Assembly (NCBI GenBank): GCA_031272985.1
Contig: JAISSU010000023.1
Location: forward strand, 1 to 64,000
Direction of reading: 5' to 3'
DNA from: Lachnospiraceae bacterium
GTDB taxonomy: Bacteria; Bacillota; Clostridia; Lachnospirales; Lachnospiraceae
Length of the DNA stretch: 64,000 bases
Shown: positions 26,419 to 36,375 of the stretch, piece after piece
Layout: each line of letters opens with the position of its first letter
Position numbering within the stretch: position 1 is the stretch's first letter
Translations under genes and position numbers: made by a program
Notes under the pieces: model-generated
The model's input: the letters and a program-made list of their open reading frames with translations, nothing else
Databases searched by the model: none
Told to the model about the DNA's origin: nothing

Positions 26419-27465
26419 ATGCAGTGTCCAAAATGCGGGGAAGACTTAGTAATTAAAGAAATAGAAGAACGCGATGACGTGGGGGATTTAGTTGTCAATA
26501 AATACGGCATTTGTCATAATTGCCGTAAAAAATTCAGATTAAAAAAAGCCCAGACTGACGACGATGATGAAGATTCGGGCGCTACAGGTACAGTCGGAAA
26601 TACCGGTTACAGTTATCGAGTTCCTACTCCATCGAGATCTTCTGTTCGATTAGGTGCGGATGACGACGATGACGACGATGATGAGGATGATGACGGCGGT
26701 TTACCTGCTCGTTATTCGAGACCCGCAAAGCAATCCATTTTAGATCGTTTTAAAAACACTAACGATGACGACGATGATGATGAGGATGACGAAGAAGAAC
26801 GAGATATACTCGGACACGGTTCTTCTATCGGCAGGTCTGCAAGCAGAACAGGCGGCGGGAGCGGTCGCATCTCACAGGCGCAAAGACAAAGAGAGAGAAT
26901 TAGATTTTTCATTACAATCGGTGTAATAGCCGCTATTGTATTGGCTATATTCTTTTTAGGTTTTGCAATCGGAAAATCAGCAGGGAAGAAGAGTAGCAAT
27001 AAAGACAGCGGGGAAACGAGCGAGGCCACCAGTACTGATGGAGAGACAGGATCTGCAGGGACAGTCATAAAAACTCCGGGTTACCTTAGTGATGAAATTA
27101 TTAATTTTTCAACTGACACTTATACAATCACATATACTGATGTCAAGACTTTCAAAGATTCTGAAGGTCGTGAATATTTGAGAATGTATTACAACTTCAC
27201 AAACAACAGCACCGCAAGCATAATGTTCAAGACTTGCATTACTCAAAAAAGCTCGCAGAACGGAATAGAATTAGTACCTACAACAGCAGGGTCTGATGAT
27301 ACCGAGGTTTTGAATCAAGATGTTGAAGTTGCTCCGAATCAAACAATTTTGGTAGGCGTCAATTGTGGAATATTGCAAGATCGTTCTCCTGTCAAGGTAG
27401 AAGTAGGTGACTGGTTAGGTTTTGACCAACCTGATGTTATGACGGTTTATCTACTACAAGAATAA
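26419..27465 (+). CDS. Zinc-ribbon membrane protein with acidic repeats
   Basis: A 348-residue protein of unknown function. The N terminus is a treble-clef zinc ribbon (CPKCGEDL...CHNC, residues about 3-37). A low-complexity cytoplasmic region follows with two runs of Asp/Glu (about residues 75-95 and 113-130). One transmembrane helix (FFITIGVIAAIVLAIFFLGFAIG, about 163-185) leads to an extracellular domain of about 150 residues resembling DUF4352-type Ig-like folds (YLRMYYNFTNNSTASIMFKT). It sits alone on the plus strand among minus-strand housekeeping genes, with its own promoter and a terminator. Confidence 0.75.
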   Translation: MQCPKCGEDLVIKEIEERDDVGDLVVNKYGICHNCRKKFRLKKAQTDDDDEDSGATGTVGNTGYSYRVPTPSRSSVRLGADDDDDDDDEDDDGGLPARYSRPAKQSILDRFKNTNDDDDDDEDDEEERDILGHGSSIGRSASRTGGGSGRISQAQRQRERIRFFITIGVIAAIVLAIFFLGFAIGKSAGKKSSNKDSGETSEATSTDGETGSAGTVIKTPGYLSDEIINFSTDTYTITYTDVKTFKDSEGREYLRMYYNFTNNSTASIMFKTCITQKSSQNGIELVPTTAGSDDTEVLNQDVEVAPNQTILVGVNCGILQDRSPVKVEVGDWLGFDQPDVMTVYLLQE

Positions 27466-27469
27466 AAAG

Positions 27470-27527
27470 AAAAGCCCTCTGAAGTTATTCAATTAAAGGC
27501 AATTAAAGAGCTTTCTTTATTTTTTAT
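27470..27527 (+). terminator. Intrinsic terminator after the zinc-ribbon gene
   Basis: AAAGCCCTCT pairs with AAAGAGCTTT across an AT-rich loop, followed by CTTTATTTTTT on the plus strand. It lies between the convergent zinc-ribbon and rpmE genes. Confidence 0.6.
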
Positions 27528-27545
27528 ATTGTTTATTAGGATTTA

Positions 27546-27749
27546 CTATTCCTCAATCCCGTATTTCTTGTTGAATTTATCCACGCGGCCTCTCGCCTGC
27601 GCTACTTTCTGCTGTCCTGTATAGAAAGGATGGCATTTTGAGCAGATTTCGACGTGTATATCTTTTTTTGTGGATCCTGTGGTGAAGGTATTTCCGCAGT
27701 TACAGGTCACGGTCGCCTCTGTGTAATTCGGATGTATGTTAGCTTTCAT
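27546..27749 (-). CDS. rpmE: 50S ribosomal protein L31
   Basis: A 67-residue type A, zinc-binding (C+) L31. The metal ligands are visible as CNCG near residues 16-18 and CSKC near 37-40, followed by HPFYTGQQK. The family's C-terminal basic helix ([10 protein letters not shown]) is intact. It is located next to rho as in many Firmicutes. Confidence 0.97.
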   Translation of the reverse strand: MKANIHPNYTEATVTCNCGNTFTTGSTKKDIHVEICSKCHPFYTGQQKVAQARGRVDKFNKKYGIEE

Positions 27750-27843
27750 GGTTTTTCACCTCTTCTTCTATAATATATTATAAATAATTTTTTCTCTTTC
27801 TCGCAAACGCGATATAGATGATAACACAATTATTTTTAATTGT

Positions 27844-29196
27844 CTATAGCCACTTTGTCTTTTTAACAATTTGGATTAGCTCGGCGTTATTTCTGGTACG
27901 AGTAAACATATTAAGTATATTATCCATTGCATCATCGCCGCGCAGCCCATTGAGTGCCCTTCTCATTATATCAACTGCTTCTTGCTCCTCAGTCGATAAT
28001 AGCAAGTCCTCGCGCCTGGTGCTCGATTTCGGGATATCTATCGCGGGGAAGACGCGCTTTTCAGATAATTTACGATCCAATACGAGTTCCATATTTCCTG
28101 TGCCTTTGAACTCTTCATAGACCACATCGTCCATTTTGCTTCCCGTATCAACTAAGGCCGTCGCAAGTATGGTAAGACTCCCGCCCTCGCGCATATTTCT
28201 CGCGGCTCCGAAAAATCGTTTCGGCATGTGCAAAGCCGCCGGGTCGAGACCGCCTGAGAGAGTCCTTCCTGAGGGAGGTACTGTCAGATTGTATGCTCTG
28301 GCAAGTCTCGTAATGCTATCTAAAAGAATAACAACATCGCGTTTGTGCTCGACTAGTCGTTTCGCCCTTTCAATCACCATCTCCGAAACACGTTTATGGC
28401 GCTCCGGCAATTCGTCGAACGTAGAATAGATAACCTCAACATTTGCACCCACTATATCCTCACGCATATCTGTTACTTCTTCGGGTCTTTCATCAATCAG
28501 AAGGATTAATAAGTGCACCTCGGGAGCATTTTGAAGCACCGATTTCGCTACCTCTTTAAGCAGGGTGGTCTTTCCGGCTTTCGGGGGCGAAACAATCATA
28601 CCTCTCTGCCCCTTTCCAATAGGAGAGAGCAAATCCATTATTCTCATTGCGGTGCTGGATTGGCTTCGTTCGAGCTTTAGCCTGCTGTCCGGGAAAATAG
28701 GAGTCAGATTTTCAAATGATTTTCTCACAACTGCCTGGCGCGGGTCGGTTTCATTGACCTTTGTCAGATACAATAATGCGCTGAATTTTTCCTGTTGAGT
28801 CTTTATTCTGACGTGTCCTTCGATGATATCGCCTGTTTTAAGATTAAATTTCCGGATCTGGGAAGGTGAAATGTAGATATCATTGTCGCCGGGCAGATAA
28901 TTATCGCTTCGGATAAAACCGTACCCATCAGGCAATACCTCTAAGATTCCGCTGACTACTTCTCCACTGTCTAATGCGTCAATATCGCGGTTTTCCTTAT
29001 CTCCGGTGTTCGCAGATTCGATTTTTATTCTTTCCTGAACCTGTTCCTGCTCTTTTCTGCTTTCCTTTTCGTCTTCGAGAAGCATCCTGTCAATAAGATC
29101 AGGTTTTTTAAGAGTCGAAATACCTTTCAACCCACGTGCCTTTGCTAATTCTTTCAGAGTCTGCAAAGGAAGACTCTCATATTTCTCTCTTGTCAT
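27844..29196 (-). CDS. rho: Transcription termination factor Rho
   Basis: A hexameric RNA helicase of 450 residues. The Rho N-terminal helix bundle starts [21 protein letters not shown] short charged linker follows, then the cold-shock-like primary RNA site ([19 protein letters not shown]...[12 protein letters not shown]). Walker A is [13 protein letters not shown], Walker B is [16 protein letters not shown], and the R-loop region is [20 protein letters not shown]. The ATG at 29196 has GTGAGG six bases upstream; a GTG four codons earlier is possible. The charged linker is much shorter than in high-G+C species. Confidence 0.96.
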   Translation of the reverse strand: MTREKYESLPLQTLKELAKARGLKGISTLKKPDLIDRMLLEDEKESRKEQEQVQERIKIESANTGDKENRDIDALDSGEVVSGILEVLPDGYGFIRSDNYLPGDNDIYISPSQIRKFNLKTGDIIEGHVRIKTQQEKFSALLYLTKVNETDPRQAVVRKSFENLTPIFPDSRLKLERSQSSTAMRIMDLLSPIGKGQRGMIVSPPKAGKTTLLKEVAKSVLQNAPEVHLLILLIDERPEEVTDMREDIVGANVEVIYSTFDELPERHKRVSEMVIERAKRLVEHKRDVVILLDSITRLARAYNLTVPPSGRTLSGGLDPAALHMPKRFFGAARNMREGGSLTILATALVDTGSKMDDVVYEEFKGTGNMELVLDRKLSEKRVFPAIDIPKSSTRREDLLLSTEEQEAVDIMRRALNGLRGDDAMDNILNMFTRTRNNAELIQIVKKTKWL

Positions 29197-29362
29197 TATT
29201 AACCTCACAAATCAAGTTTATATCTGGAATTTTAAGTCGTCCGACCTGACATGATTTTGATGTTTGCCGGGTAAAACAGTACATGAATTAGCCCGCCCAA
29301 AATTTTCTAACGTATTCATTATACACACATTTTCGAAGAAAGCAAGAAAAAAACTAAATTTT

Positions 29363-29809
29363 CTACAACGTTTCCGAATCAAGAACAATTGTGAAGGGTC
29401 CGTCATTTATCAGACTCACCTTCATATCAGCACCAAATTCGCCTTTTTCAACTTTCGAAACTGACTTTTTGCACTCGGCAATTATGTATTCATACATCTC
29501 TTGCGCAAAGGCAGGGTCGCCTGCATCTAAGAAACTTGGTCTGTTTCCTTTTTTACAATTGGCATAGAGTGTAAATTGTGAGATTAATAGCAGCTCCCCG
29601 TTCACACTATCAAGCGAAAGATTTGTTTTACCTTCTTCGTCTTCAAAAATGCGAAGACTAATCATTTTTTTCACCATTTTATCCGCTATTTCCTTAGTGT
29701 CGGTGTTGCAAATGCCGACTAATATCATATAACCTTTGTCGATTTTCCCGATAATACTTCCATTTACTTTTACATTTGCTTCTGAAACACGTTGTATAAC
29801 AAATTTCAT
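29363..29809 (-). CDS. dtd: D-aminoacyl-tRNA deacylase
   Basis: Removes D-amino acids (and glycine) mischarged on tRNA. It is 148 residues, starting [17 protein letters not shown]. The cross-subunit active-site motifs are present: [17 protein letters not shown] (SQxT) near residue 78 and a C-terminal [10 protein letters not shown] (the NxGPFT/V motif with Gly-cisPro). The ATG at 29809 follows GGAGAG; a longer frame to 29827 has no site. It is located upstream of rho with a 166-bp gap. Confidence 0.95.
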   Translation of the reverse strand: MKFVIQRVSEANVKVNGSIIGKIDKGYMILVGICNTDTKEIADKMVKKMISLRIFEDEEGKTNLSLDSVNGELLLISQFTLYANCKKGNRPSFLDAGDPAFAQEMYEYIIAECKKSVSKVEKGEFGADMKVSLINDGPFTIVLDSETL

Positions 29810-29921
29810 GCTACTCTCCTCATCCAATTTTTAATCCTATATATTTAGTAATCCATTAAAAAATGTTCTTAATCTTTTGTTCATTAAACTTTATTCCTTG
29901 ACGCGGTCGCGGTCAGGCATA

Positions 29922-30848
29922 TCAGCCGATAGAACTCCTATCAATAGTAGTTGTTATCGTTTTGCGGGTTTTTAGTTTCAACTGCGCGAGAATTATCGCT
30001 ACGGACATCAGGACACATCCCAATAATTCACGACCGCTTAAGTTTTCATGCAAAATCAACCAACCCGCCAGCACCGCAAAACACGCTTCCAAACTCATAA
30101 TCAATGAGGATATGGTTGGGTTCGCATTTTTTTGCCCTACCATCTGTAACGTATATCCGACTCCTCCCGAAAAAATCCCCACGAATATTATAGGCCATAT
30201 TGCAGACCAAACTCCGGCAATCGTGGATTCTTCAAAAAGAAACATTGCCGCAAACGAAAGTACAGTCGATGTACCAAACTGAATCGTAGACATCATTATT
30301 TCATCGACTTTAGGCGCACAATAGTCAATTGTGAGAATATGAAACATAAAGGCTACGCTGCAAATAAGGATTAAAAAATCACCCTTTTGAATTGTGAACT
30401 TTTCCGTTATGCACAATAAGTAAAGGCCGACAAATGCCAACAAAACAGCTATCCAGACAAGAATTCCGGTCTTTTTCTTTAGAAACACTCCCGCAACAGG
30501 AACTAAGACAATGTAAAAGCTGGTGATAAAACCTGCTTTCCCTGCCGTGGTGTAAACGATTCCCGTCTGTTGCAATGTCGAAGCCGTAAACAACAATACC
30601 CCGCATGCAATACCTCCGCTATAGAGGTACTTTCTGTTAGACATTAGGGCAATAGTCTCTTTTTTATCTCGTTTGATTAATTTGTTTCGTAAAAAAACAA
30701 AAATCACCAAACAGATAAAAGCAAGTAATGTCCTAACGGCGTTAAATGTCAAAGGTCCTATATAATCCATTCCTTGGCGTTGAGCCACGAATGCAGTTCC
30801 CCATATAATAGCAGTAATAAATAATGCAATAGTGTTTTTTGGTCTCAT
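29922..30848 (-). CDS. EamA-family (DMT) transporter
   Basis: A ten-helix membrane protein made of two EamA repeats, about 308 residues. It starts NTIALFITAIIWGTAFVAQRQGMDYIGPLTFNAVR, the family's first-repeat motif. The second repeat begins near KGDFLILICSVAFMFHILTIDYCAPK and ends with SLEACFAVLAGWLILHENLSGRELLGCVLMSVAIILAQ. Members export amino acids or metabolites; the substrate here is unknown. It is divergent from the DUF1292 gene, sharing a 95-bp intergenic region. Confidence 0.85.
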   Translation of the reverse strand: MRPKNTIALFITAIIWGTAFVAQRQGMDYIGPLTFNAVRTLLAFICLVIFVFLRNKLIKRDKKETIALMSNRKYLYSGGIACGVLLFTASTLQQTGIVYTTAGKAGFITSFYIVLVPVAGVFLKKKTGILVWIAVLLAFVGLYLLCITEKFTIQKGDFLILICSVAFMFHILTIDYCAPKVDEIMMSTIQFGTSTVLSFAAMFLFEESTIAGVWSAIWPIIFVGIFSGGVGYTLQMVGQKNANPTISSLIMSLEACFAVLAGWLILHENLSGRELLGCVLMSVAIILAQLKLKTRKTITTTIDRSSIG

Positions 30849-30943
30849 GTGCAAAATCATAACAGATTCTATTGATTTTGCAAGCATGTTTTGTTAAAGT
30901 TAAATCCGGAATGAGAGTTTCTACTAATACAGGGAGGGCATTT

Positions 30944-31279
30944 ATGAGCATCAATGATGAAATCAAAAAGACAAAAGAGAACGAGTTAGAGGAAATGGAA
31001 ATTGACACCGTCACATTAACTCTGGACGATGATTCGACAATTGAATGCGAGGTCGTTACAATTTTCGACGCCGGGGGCAAGAGCTATATTGCTTTACTTC
31101 CTTTGGATGAAGACGGCGAAAATAAAGAACGCGAGGTCTATCTATATCGCTTTGTCGAAAAAGACGGTGAAGAACCCGACCTTGAAAATATCGAAGACGA
31201 TGATGAGTACGAGCGCGTTGCAGACGCATTTGATGAATGGTTAGACGAGCTGGAGTTCGAGGAAAGTGAAGAATCATAG
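30944..31279 (+). CDS. DUF1292 acidic protein
   Basis: A 111-residue strongly acidic protein with the DUF1292 pattern (TVTLTLDDDSTIECEVVTIFDAGGKSYIALLPLDE...EVYLYRF), common near Firmicute housekeeping genes (YrzB-like) and of unknown function. The tail is almost all acidic (EDDDEYERVADAFDEWLDELEFEESEES). The ATG at 30944 with GGGAGGG six bases upstream is preferred over a longer frame from 30872. Confidence 0.85.
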   Translation: MSINDEIKKTKENELEEMEIDTVTLTLDDDSTIECEVVTIFDAGGKSYIALLPLDEDGENKEREVYLYRFVEKDGEEPDLENIEDDDEYERVADAFDEWLDELEFEESEES

Positions 31280-31347
31280 TACTCGTACAGCACTTTTTGA
31301 TCACATAAAATTACGCGCAAGTAGCGTATTTTGTATCAGGTCTATTT

Positions 31348-33399
31348 TTACTTAAGGAATCGGGAAGGGAGCAAATCCCTCCCGTTTTTTGTTTCCACAA
31401 AGCTAATATACAGCAATTCCCTCGCCCTTGTTAAACCCACGTAGAACAATCTTCGCTCCTCTTCTACTTGCGCCTTTGTGACTGCGCTTAAATGCGGAAT
31501 ATTACCTTCATTTGCCCCTATGATGAATACAATATCAAATTCCAGGCCTTTAGCACTATGCAAAGTCATAATGTTAACAGGTTCACTTATATTAGGATTA
31601 TTTTCGCATATTTCAGAAACATAATAAGCATTCGTCGAATCAGAATTCAGAATTTTATAGTAGTCATAAATAGGAATATTATTATATTTATCAGATTTAG
31701 TTTGTGTCTTTATTGAGCCTGTTGATAAGTGAATATCTTGCGTATTTAAAGACATTTCTTCCGCAGTATCAAAAGAAAAAGAAGGAGCAGATTTTTTTGA
31801 AATTTGTAAATTTTTTTCTATTTCAAAATTCATTTTCTTTTTAGATTTATATTCACATATTAAGTTATTTTCTATGTATTTGATTCGCATTTCAGGAGAT
31901 ATTTCACAAAGCATTTTTATGTCCCATTCCAGCTTAAAAATGGCATTTAGAGTGCTGCTATTGTATCTATTAGCTTGCTTAAGCGCCATGATGAGATCTT
32001 TTGGTGAAGTCAATTTCTCAAATCTTAACGCATCCCTTGATATCTCCCTTTGAGGATTGTTCGCAATGCGAATAAAGTCTTTTACAAGGTCTAAATTATT
32101 TTGATATACTTCTTCAGATCCGGTGTAGGCTTTAGCAAAACGAATGTATGCTTTAATATCTTTGATACTTTCGCTTTCTTTATTTCTGTCATCACTACCA
32201 TTTTTCTTATTCACCTTAACGTGCGCAAGAGCGGTGGTTTTGAGTGCTTTGGTCAATTCCTTTGAATCTGACTCAGATCGGTAAAGCACGGCTATACTTG
32301 GTTGGGCTATGCCTTTTTTTTGCGCAAGTTTTCTTATTTTCTCTATTTCGGTCACGATAAAAACTGCCTCTTCTTTTGAATTCTTAAAACAGTTACGAAT
32401 AATAGGATTTAAACCAAAATTATTAGCAATAGTCATTTTTTTATTTCTTATTTGAACGTTATGTGCTCTTAAATCCTTTAAGAATCTACTCTTGTTTGCC
32501 GTAATAACATGTGTTGCAAAATTCACTATTTCAGCAACAGAACGATAGTTTATATTTAGCTTTATCAACTTACTCTGAGGATAATCATTTTCAAAGTCCC
32601 TGAAGATGCCGGGGCTCGCACCTCTGAATCCATAGATGGACTGATCATCATCGCCTACAACAAATAAGTTATTATCTTTCTTTGAAATTACTCTTAGAAT
32701 ATCATATTGGACGTTATTGCAATCTTGAAACTCATCAACCAATATGAATTTAAAACGTGAAATATATCGCAGGATAGTTTCATCTTTACCTAACAAAAGG
32801 TTCAAAGTAAGCAATAGTATATCATCAAGATCAATCCTGCCAATCTGTCTCTTCTTCCTCTCAAAGAGCTTAAGTAATTCATAGAACTCTGTTGTAGATA
32901 ATATATTTAAATGACAATCACGCGGCAAAATTCGAGTGTTTTTTGCTTTGCTGATCAGATTCGATATTTCAATGATATCATCTCCATGAATAAATTTATT
33001 TGTTTCTTTAATATCATTATTATTTATTGCATTCCTTTTCTTTAGGATTAATTGATAAGATTCCTTGATAAAGCCTAGCCTTTCTTCTTCTGTCAGAATT
33101 TTATAACTTCTTTTTTTTCGCAGGGCCAAATAAAAAACACTGTGAAATGTGCCAAAGACTACTTCATCATCGGGCATTGTTTCACGGAATCTGCTTTTCA
33201 TTTCCGTAGCTGCAGCGCGAGTAAAAGTAAGAACAAGTATTTCACTTGCACTCACTTTTCTTTCACGAATTAAATTTTCTACTCGATTAATGATTGTGAA
33301 GGTCTTCCCCGAACCGGGACCTGCTAAAACCGCGCATGGACCTTCGAAATGCGACACAGCCTCTTTCTGCGCCGCATTGGGATTGAATAACACAGACAT
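31348..33399 (-). CDS. UvrD/PcrA-like superfamily 1 DNA helicase
   Basis: A 3'-5' DNA helicase of about 683 residues. Motif I is AGPGSGKTFTI near residue 28, motif Ia is LTFTRAAATEMKSRF, motif II is ILVDEFQDCNN near 220, motif III is VVGDDDQSIYGFRGA, motif IV is LNINYRS, motif V is IMTLHSAKGLEFDIVFIIGANEGNIPH and motif VI is EEERRLFYVGLTRARELLYIS. The 2B region is short and AT-rich with weak similarity, and there is no C-terminal PcrA extension. Role in repair or replication is inferred. It is adjacent to gltX, 23 bp away. Confidence 0.88.
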   Translation of the reverse strand: MSVLFNPNAAQKEAVSHFEGPCAVLAGPGSGKTFTIINRVENLIRERKVSASEILVLTFTRAAATEMKSRFRETMPDDEVVFGTFHSVFYLALRKKRSYKILTEEERLGFIKESYQLILKKRNAINNNDIKETNKFIHGDDIIEISNLISKAKNTRILPRDCHLNILSTTEFYELLKLFERKKRQIGRIDLDDILLLTLNLLLGKDETILRYISRFKFILVDEFQDCNNVQYDILRVISKKDNNLFVVGDDDQSIYGFRGASPGIFRDFENDYPQSKLIKLNINYRSVAEIVNFATHVITANKSRFLKDLRAHNVQIRNKKMTIANNFGLNPIIRNCFKNSKEEAVFIVTEIEKIRKLAQKKGIAQPSIAVLYRSESDSKELTKALKTTALAHVKVNKKNGSDDRNKESESIKDIKAYIRFAKAYTGSEEVYQNNLDLVKDFIRIANNPQREISRDALRFEKLTSPKDLIMALKQANRYNSSTLNAIFKLEWDIKMLCEISPEMRIKYIENNLICEYKSKKKMNFEIEKNLQISKKSAPSFSFDTAEEMSLNTQDIHLSTGSIKTQTKSDKYNNIPIYDYYKILNSDSTNAYYVSEICENNPNISEPVNIMTLHSAKGLEFDIVFIIGANEGNIPHLSAVTKAQVEEERRLFYVGLTRARELLYISFVETKNGRDLLPSRFLK

Positions 33400-33421
33400 A
33401 ACACATAACAAAAACCATTAA

Positions 33422-34894
33422 TTACTCAATACTAACAGTTGCTTTAAGCAATTTAATAGCTTCTTTTATCCTCTTTATAGTTTCTTCTTTGCCAATTATT
33501 GCCATTATTTCCGTTGCTCCACCGGGTGTATTCTGCTTTCCGGAAACGGCCGTTCTAAGCGGCCAAAGCACATAACCGCTCTTATATCCCTTTTCATCAA
33601 TAAAGTTCTTTAAAACGGCATATAAGGCCTCATTTGAGTAATCTTCGGATGCTTCTAACATTGGAAGAGTCTCCCTAAGGACACTTAGCGAACTTTCTTT
33701 GTTTGTTTTCATCTTTTTATGACAAAACATTTCCGTGTCATAATCAGGTAATTCTTCAAAGAAATCGATCATTTCGCAAATGTCAGGGAATACTTCGATA
33801 CGGCTTTGAACAAGTTCGGCAATTTTTCTTAAATCATAGTCTTTCTTAATGACATCTCTTATATAGCTTTCGGCTCTTTCATAAAAATCATCAAATGGCA
33901 TTTTTTTAATATACTCACCATTCATCCATTTTAGTTTTTGCAGATCAAATACAGCAGGCGATTTACTCATATGGTGATAGTCAAAGAATTTCACTAATTC
34001 TGTCAACGAAAATATTTCTTGATTGTCCAATGGACTCCATCCCAAGAGCGCCACGTAATTAACAACCGCGTCCTTTACAAAACCTTGCTCTATCAAGTCT
34101 TCATAAGAAGAATGTCCACACCTTTTGCTTAGCTTTTTATGATTTTCATCGGTGATTAGCGGACAATGAACGTAAACAGGAATATCCCAGCCGAAATAGG
34201 CATATAATCTATTATAACGCGGTGCAGAAGAAAGATATTCGTTTCCTCTGACAACATGTGTGATACCCATCAAGTGGTCGTCGACTACATTTGCGAAATT
34301 ATATGTCGGATATCCATCAGACTTAATAAGTATCATGTCACCGAGTTCATCATTAGGCACAGTTATATCCCCGTAAATCTCATCACGGAAAGTTGTCTCG
34401 CCTTCCAAAGGAACATTCATGCGAATAACGTAGGGTTTATTATTTCTTAAGTTCTCTTCAATCTCATCCTTGCTTAAATAAAGGCAATGCTTATCATAAA
34501 CTGTAATTTCAGTTCCTTCTGTTTCAGAGACTTTGCTTTTAAGTGAAGCCAGTCTTTCCTTGTCACAAAAACAATAATATGCGTCGCCTTGTTCAATTAA
34601 TTGCTTTGCATATTTTAGATAAATCCCTTCTTTATTTCGTTCGCTCTGCACATAGGGCCCGACTCCGCCGTCTATATCGGGGCCTTCATCGTGCTTTAAA
34701 CCTGTCTCCCTGAGAGTACGATAAATGATTTCAAGAGCTCCTTCTTGAAATCGCTCCTGATCAGTATCCTCGATTCTTAACATAAAGCTCCCACCCTCAT
34801 GTTTAGCAATTAAATAGGCATAGAGAGCGGTCCGTAAATTCCCGACATGCATACGTCCGGTAGGACTTGGAGCAAATCTTGTTTTTATTCTCAT
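33422..34894 (-). CDS. gltX: Glutamyl-tRNA synthetase
   Basis: A class I synthetase of 490 residues. The HIGH-equivalent is in [18 protein letters not shown] and KMSKR is [10 protein letters not shown]. The family motif [13 protein letters not shown] and the Glu-specific [23 protein letters not shown] are also visible. AGGAGG touches the first ATG (34900), so the second ATG at 34894, six bases further, is the better start. Whether it also charges tRNA(Gln) cannot be judged here, but the absence of GlnRS in most clostridia makes that likely. Confidence 0.95.
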   Translation of the reverse strand: MRIKTRFAPSPTGRMHVGNLRTALYAYLIAKHEGGSFMLRIEDTDQERFQEGALEIIYRTLRETGLKHDEGPDIDGGVGPYVQSERNKEGIYLKYAKQLIEQGDAYYCFCDKERLASLKSKVSETEGTEITVYDKHCLYLSKDEIEENLRNNKPYVIRMNVPLEGETTFRDEIYGDITVPNDELGDMILIKSDGYPTYNFANVVDDHLMGITHVVRGNEYLSSAPRYNRLYAYFGWDIPVYVHCPLITDENHKKLSKRCGHSSYEDLIEQGFVKDAVVNYVALLGWSPLDNQEIFSLTELVKFFDYHHMSKSPAVFDLQKLKWMNGEYIKKMPFDDFYERAESYIRDVIKKDYDLRKIAELVQSRIEVFPDICEMIDFFEELPDYDTEMFCHKKMKTNKESSLSVLRETLPMLEASEDYSNEALYAVLKNFIDEKGYKSGYVLWPLRTAVSGKQNTPGGATEIMAIIGKEETIKRIKEAIKLLKATVSIE

Positions 34895-35085
34895 CAGCAT
34901 CCTCCTGAAATCAATAATCTAATATTCAAGTGAATATTATTATATAAATTTGTGAATTTGAGAATTTATTAATAAAAATAAATAAATCTTTAAAATTGTC
35001 AAAATATCAAAGCAAATTATTTACCTTTCAAATTTTTCAATTAGCAAACGAAATAAATATATTTCTCAGTAGCATTGCCAAGAGA

Positions 35086-36177
35086 TTAATTATTTTGCTT
35101 CACTTCTATTAGCAAATCAGCGGTTTTTATTATAAAATCTGCTAATTCAAGATATTCCACCCACCCGGACGGTATACCTCGCATACCATAACAGGCACCC
35201 AGTAAATTCCCGCAAATGGCCCCTGTTGAGTCACTGTCTCCATCATGATTCACAGCCATGGTTACCGCTTCCGTGAAATCCTTGCCTTTTAAAGCACAAT
35301 ATATGGCAATTGCCAGCGCCTCCTCGGCAACCCATCCCTCACCTATCGACCTTATGGCAACTTCAGGGCTCTTGTCCGAATAAGCAAACTGTATAGCCTT
35401 TGTAATTGCTTTTTCTGTTTCCTCGTAATCAGGGTGCTCTCTCAGGTAATCAAGGGATCGCATAATGCTACCATGCAATGTTTTTTTTCCGCCTACGAAG
35501 AAGGCTATCATCATTGCGAAAAACCCTGCAGAAAGAAAACCGGTAGGATGCCCATGTGTCAGCGCTGCCGCTTCGCATGCCACCTCGAATGCTCTCCATG
35601 GCTCATCATAGTAGAAAAGACCAATCGGAGCTACCCGCATCACACCTCCACAACCCTTACTTTGATTAATAGGGTGCTCAATCGTCCCAAAAAGATTACT
35701 TTCAAGAGCAGACAGACATGTCATACCCGGCGCTCGCCTTTCATATAAATCCGGAATATCTTCAATGCAAAAACTATAAAGATATTCACATTCGTTGCGA
35801 TGTAGCCACTTCTTCCCATTGGGATCATTTGTCTGAGTATAGAGCCACTTCATATATGATTGATAGATACCGCTTTCGGTAGGTGAACCCATTCCATCAC
35901 GTTTCGTTCTGATGTGTGCATTCATTAATCCGTCTGCGGTAAACAGTGTCATTTGAGTATCGTCGGAAATAATCGCCTTACCCTTTGTCATGTCAAGACA
36001 AAGGCCTTGTATTCCTTTTTCACCGTAAGCTCCCCTTATTTGTTCCATTCTCATAAACTCAACCGCATAACCGAGCGCATCTCCTAACGCGCCGCCCAAG
36101 AGGCAGGCTCTGAATACTTCCTTGATGCCATCTGCGTTAAGTGTCATTAGTGCAAGATCACCGTTTGTCATTCGCAT
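35086..36177 (-). CDS. ADP-ribosylglycohydrolase family protein
   Basis: A 363-residue all-alpha DraG/ARH-fold protein. The dimagnesium ligands are visible as SDDTQMTLF near residue 88 and HDGDSDSTGAICGNLLGA near 320, and the N terminus has LLGGALGDALGYAVEF. Members remove ADP-ribose from proteins, DNA or metabolites. DraG regulates nitrogenase, but no nif genes are present here. The target is unknown. It lies immediately downstream of the glycine reductase operon, separated by a stem-loop. Confidence 0.85.
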   Translation of the reverse strand: MRMTNGDLALMTLNADGIKEVFRACLLGGALGDALGYAVEFMRMEQIRGAYGEKGIQGLCLDMTKGKAIISDDTQMTLFTADGLMNAHIRTKRDGMGSPTESGIYQSYMKWLYTQTNDPNGKKWLHRNECEYLYSFCIEDIPDLYERRAPGMTCLSALESNLFGTIEHPINQSKGCGGVMRVAPIGLFYYDEPWRAFEVACEAAALTHGHPTGFLSAGFFAMMIAFFVGGKKTLHGSIMRSLDYLREHPDYEETEKAITKAIQFAYSDKSPEVAIRSIGEGWVAEEALAIAIYCALKGKDFTEAVTMAVNHDGDSDSTGAICGNLLGACYGMRGIPSGWVEYLELADFIIKTADLLIEVKQNN

Positions 36178-36226
36178 TTTCTCCCCAAAGTCACCTTTTT
36201 GAAACTATAGAAACTTAATAATTAAC

Positions 36227-36265
36227 AGCCGGTCTGGCTTAGTCTCCCCCTAATCCAAACCGGCT
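36227..36265 (-). terminator. Stem-loop after the grd operon
   Basis: AGCCGGTTTGG pairs with CCAGACCGGCT (one mismatch) around a 17-base loop, 111 bp after the grdCD stop. The following bases (TGTTAATTATT) are only moderately T-rich, so it may be a weak terminator or an RNA-stabilising 3' end. Confidence 0.5.
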
Positions 36266-36375
36266 AATATAATACCATAATTTTTTCAAAAATGAAAGTA
36301 CTGTTTTAATGACGTTAATTCTTGCACTGGTTCTAATCAGTAATTACATTCGTATTTACATTCATATTTTCATTC

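Noticed and set aside
26712..27068. A serine-rich 118-codon minus-strand frame
   Set aside because: It is the complement of the Asp/Glu repeats of the zinc-ribbon gene (GAT/GAC read as serine or valine codons), a typical artefact.
29980..30020. Sequence resembling a repeat end (GAATTATCGCTACGGACATCAGGACACA)-like string
   Set aside because: It encodes the conserved last helix of the EamA transporter, and the similarity is limited to one end; taken as coincidence.
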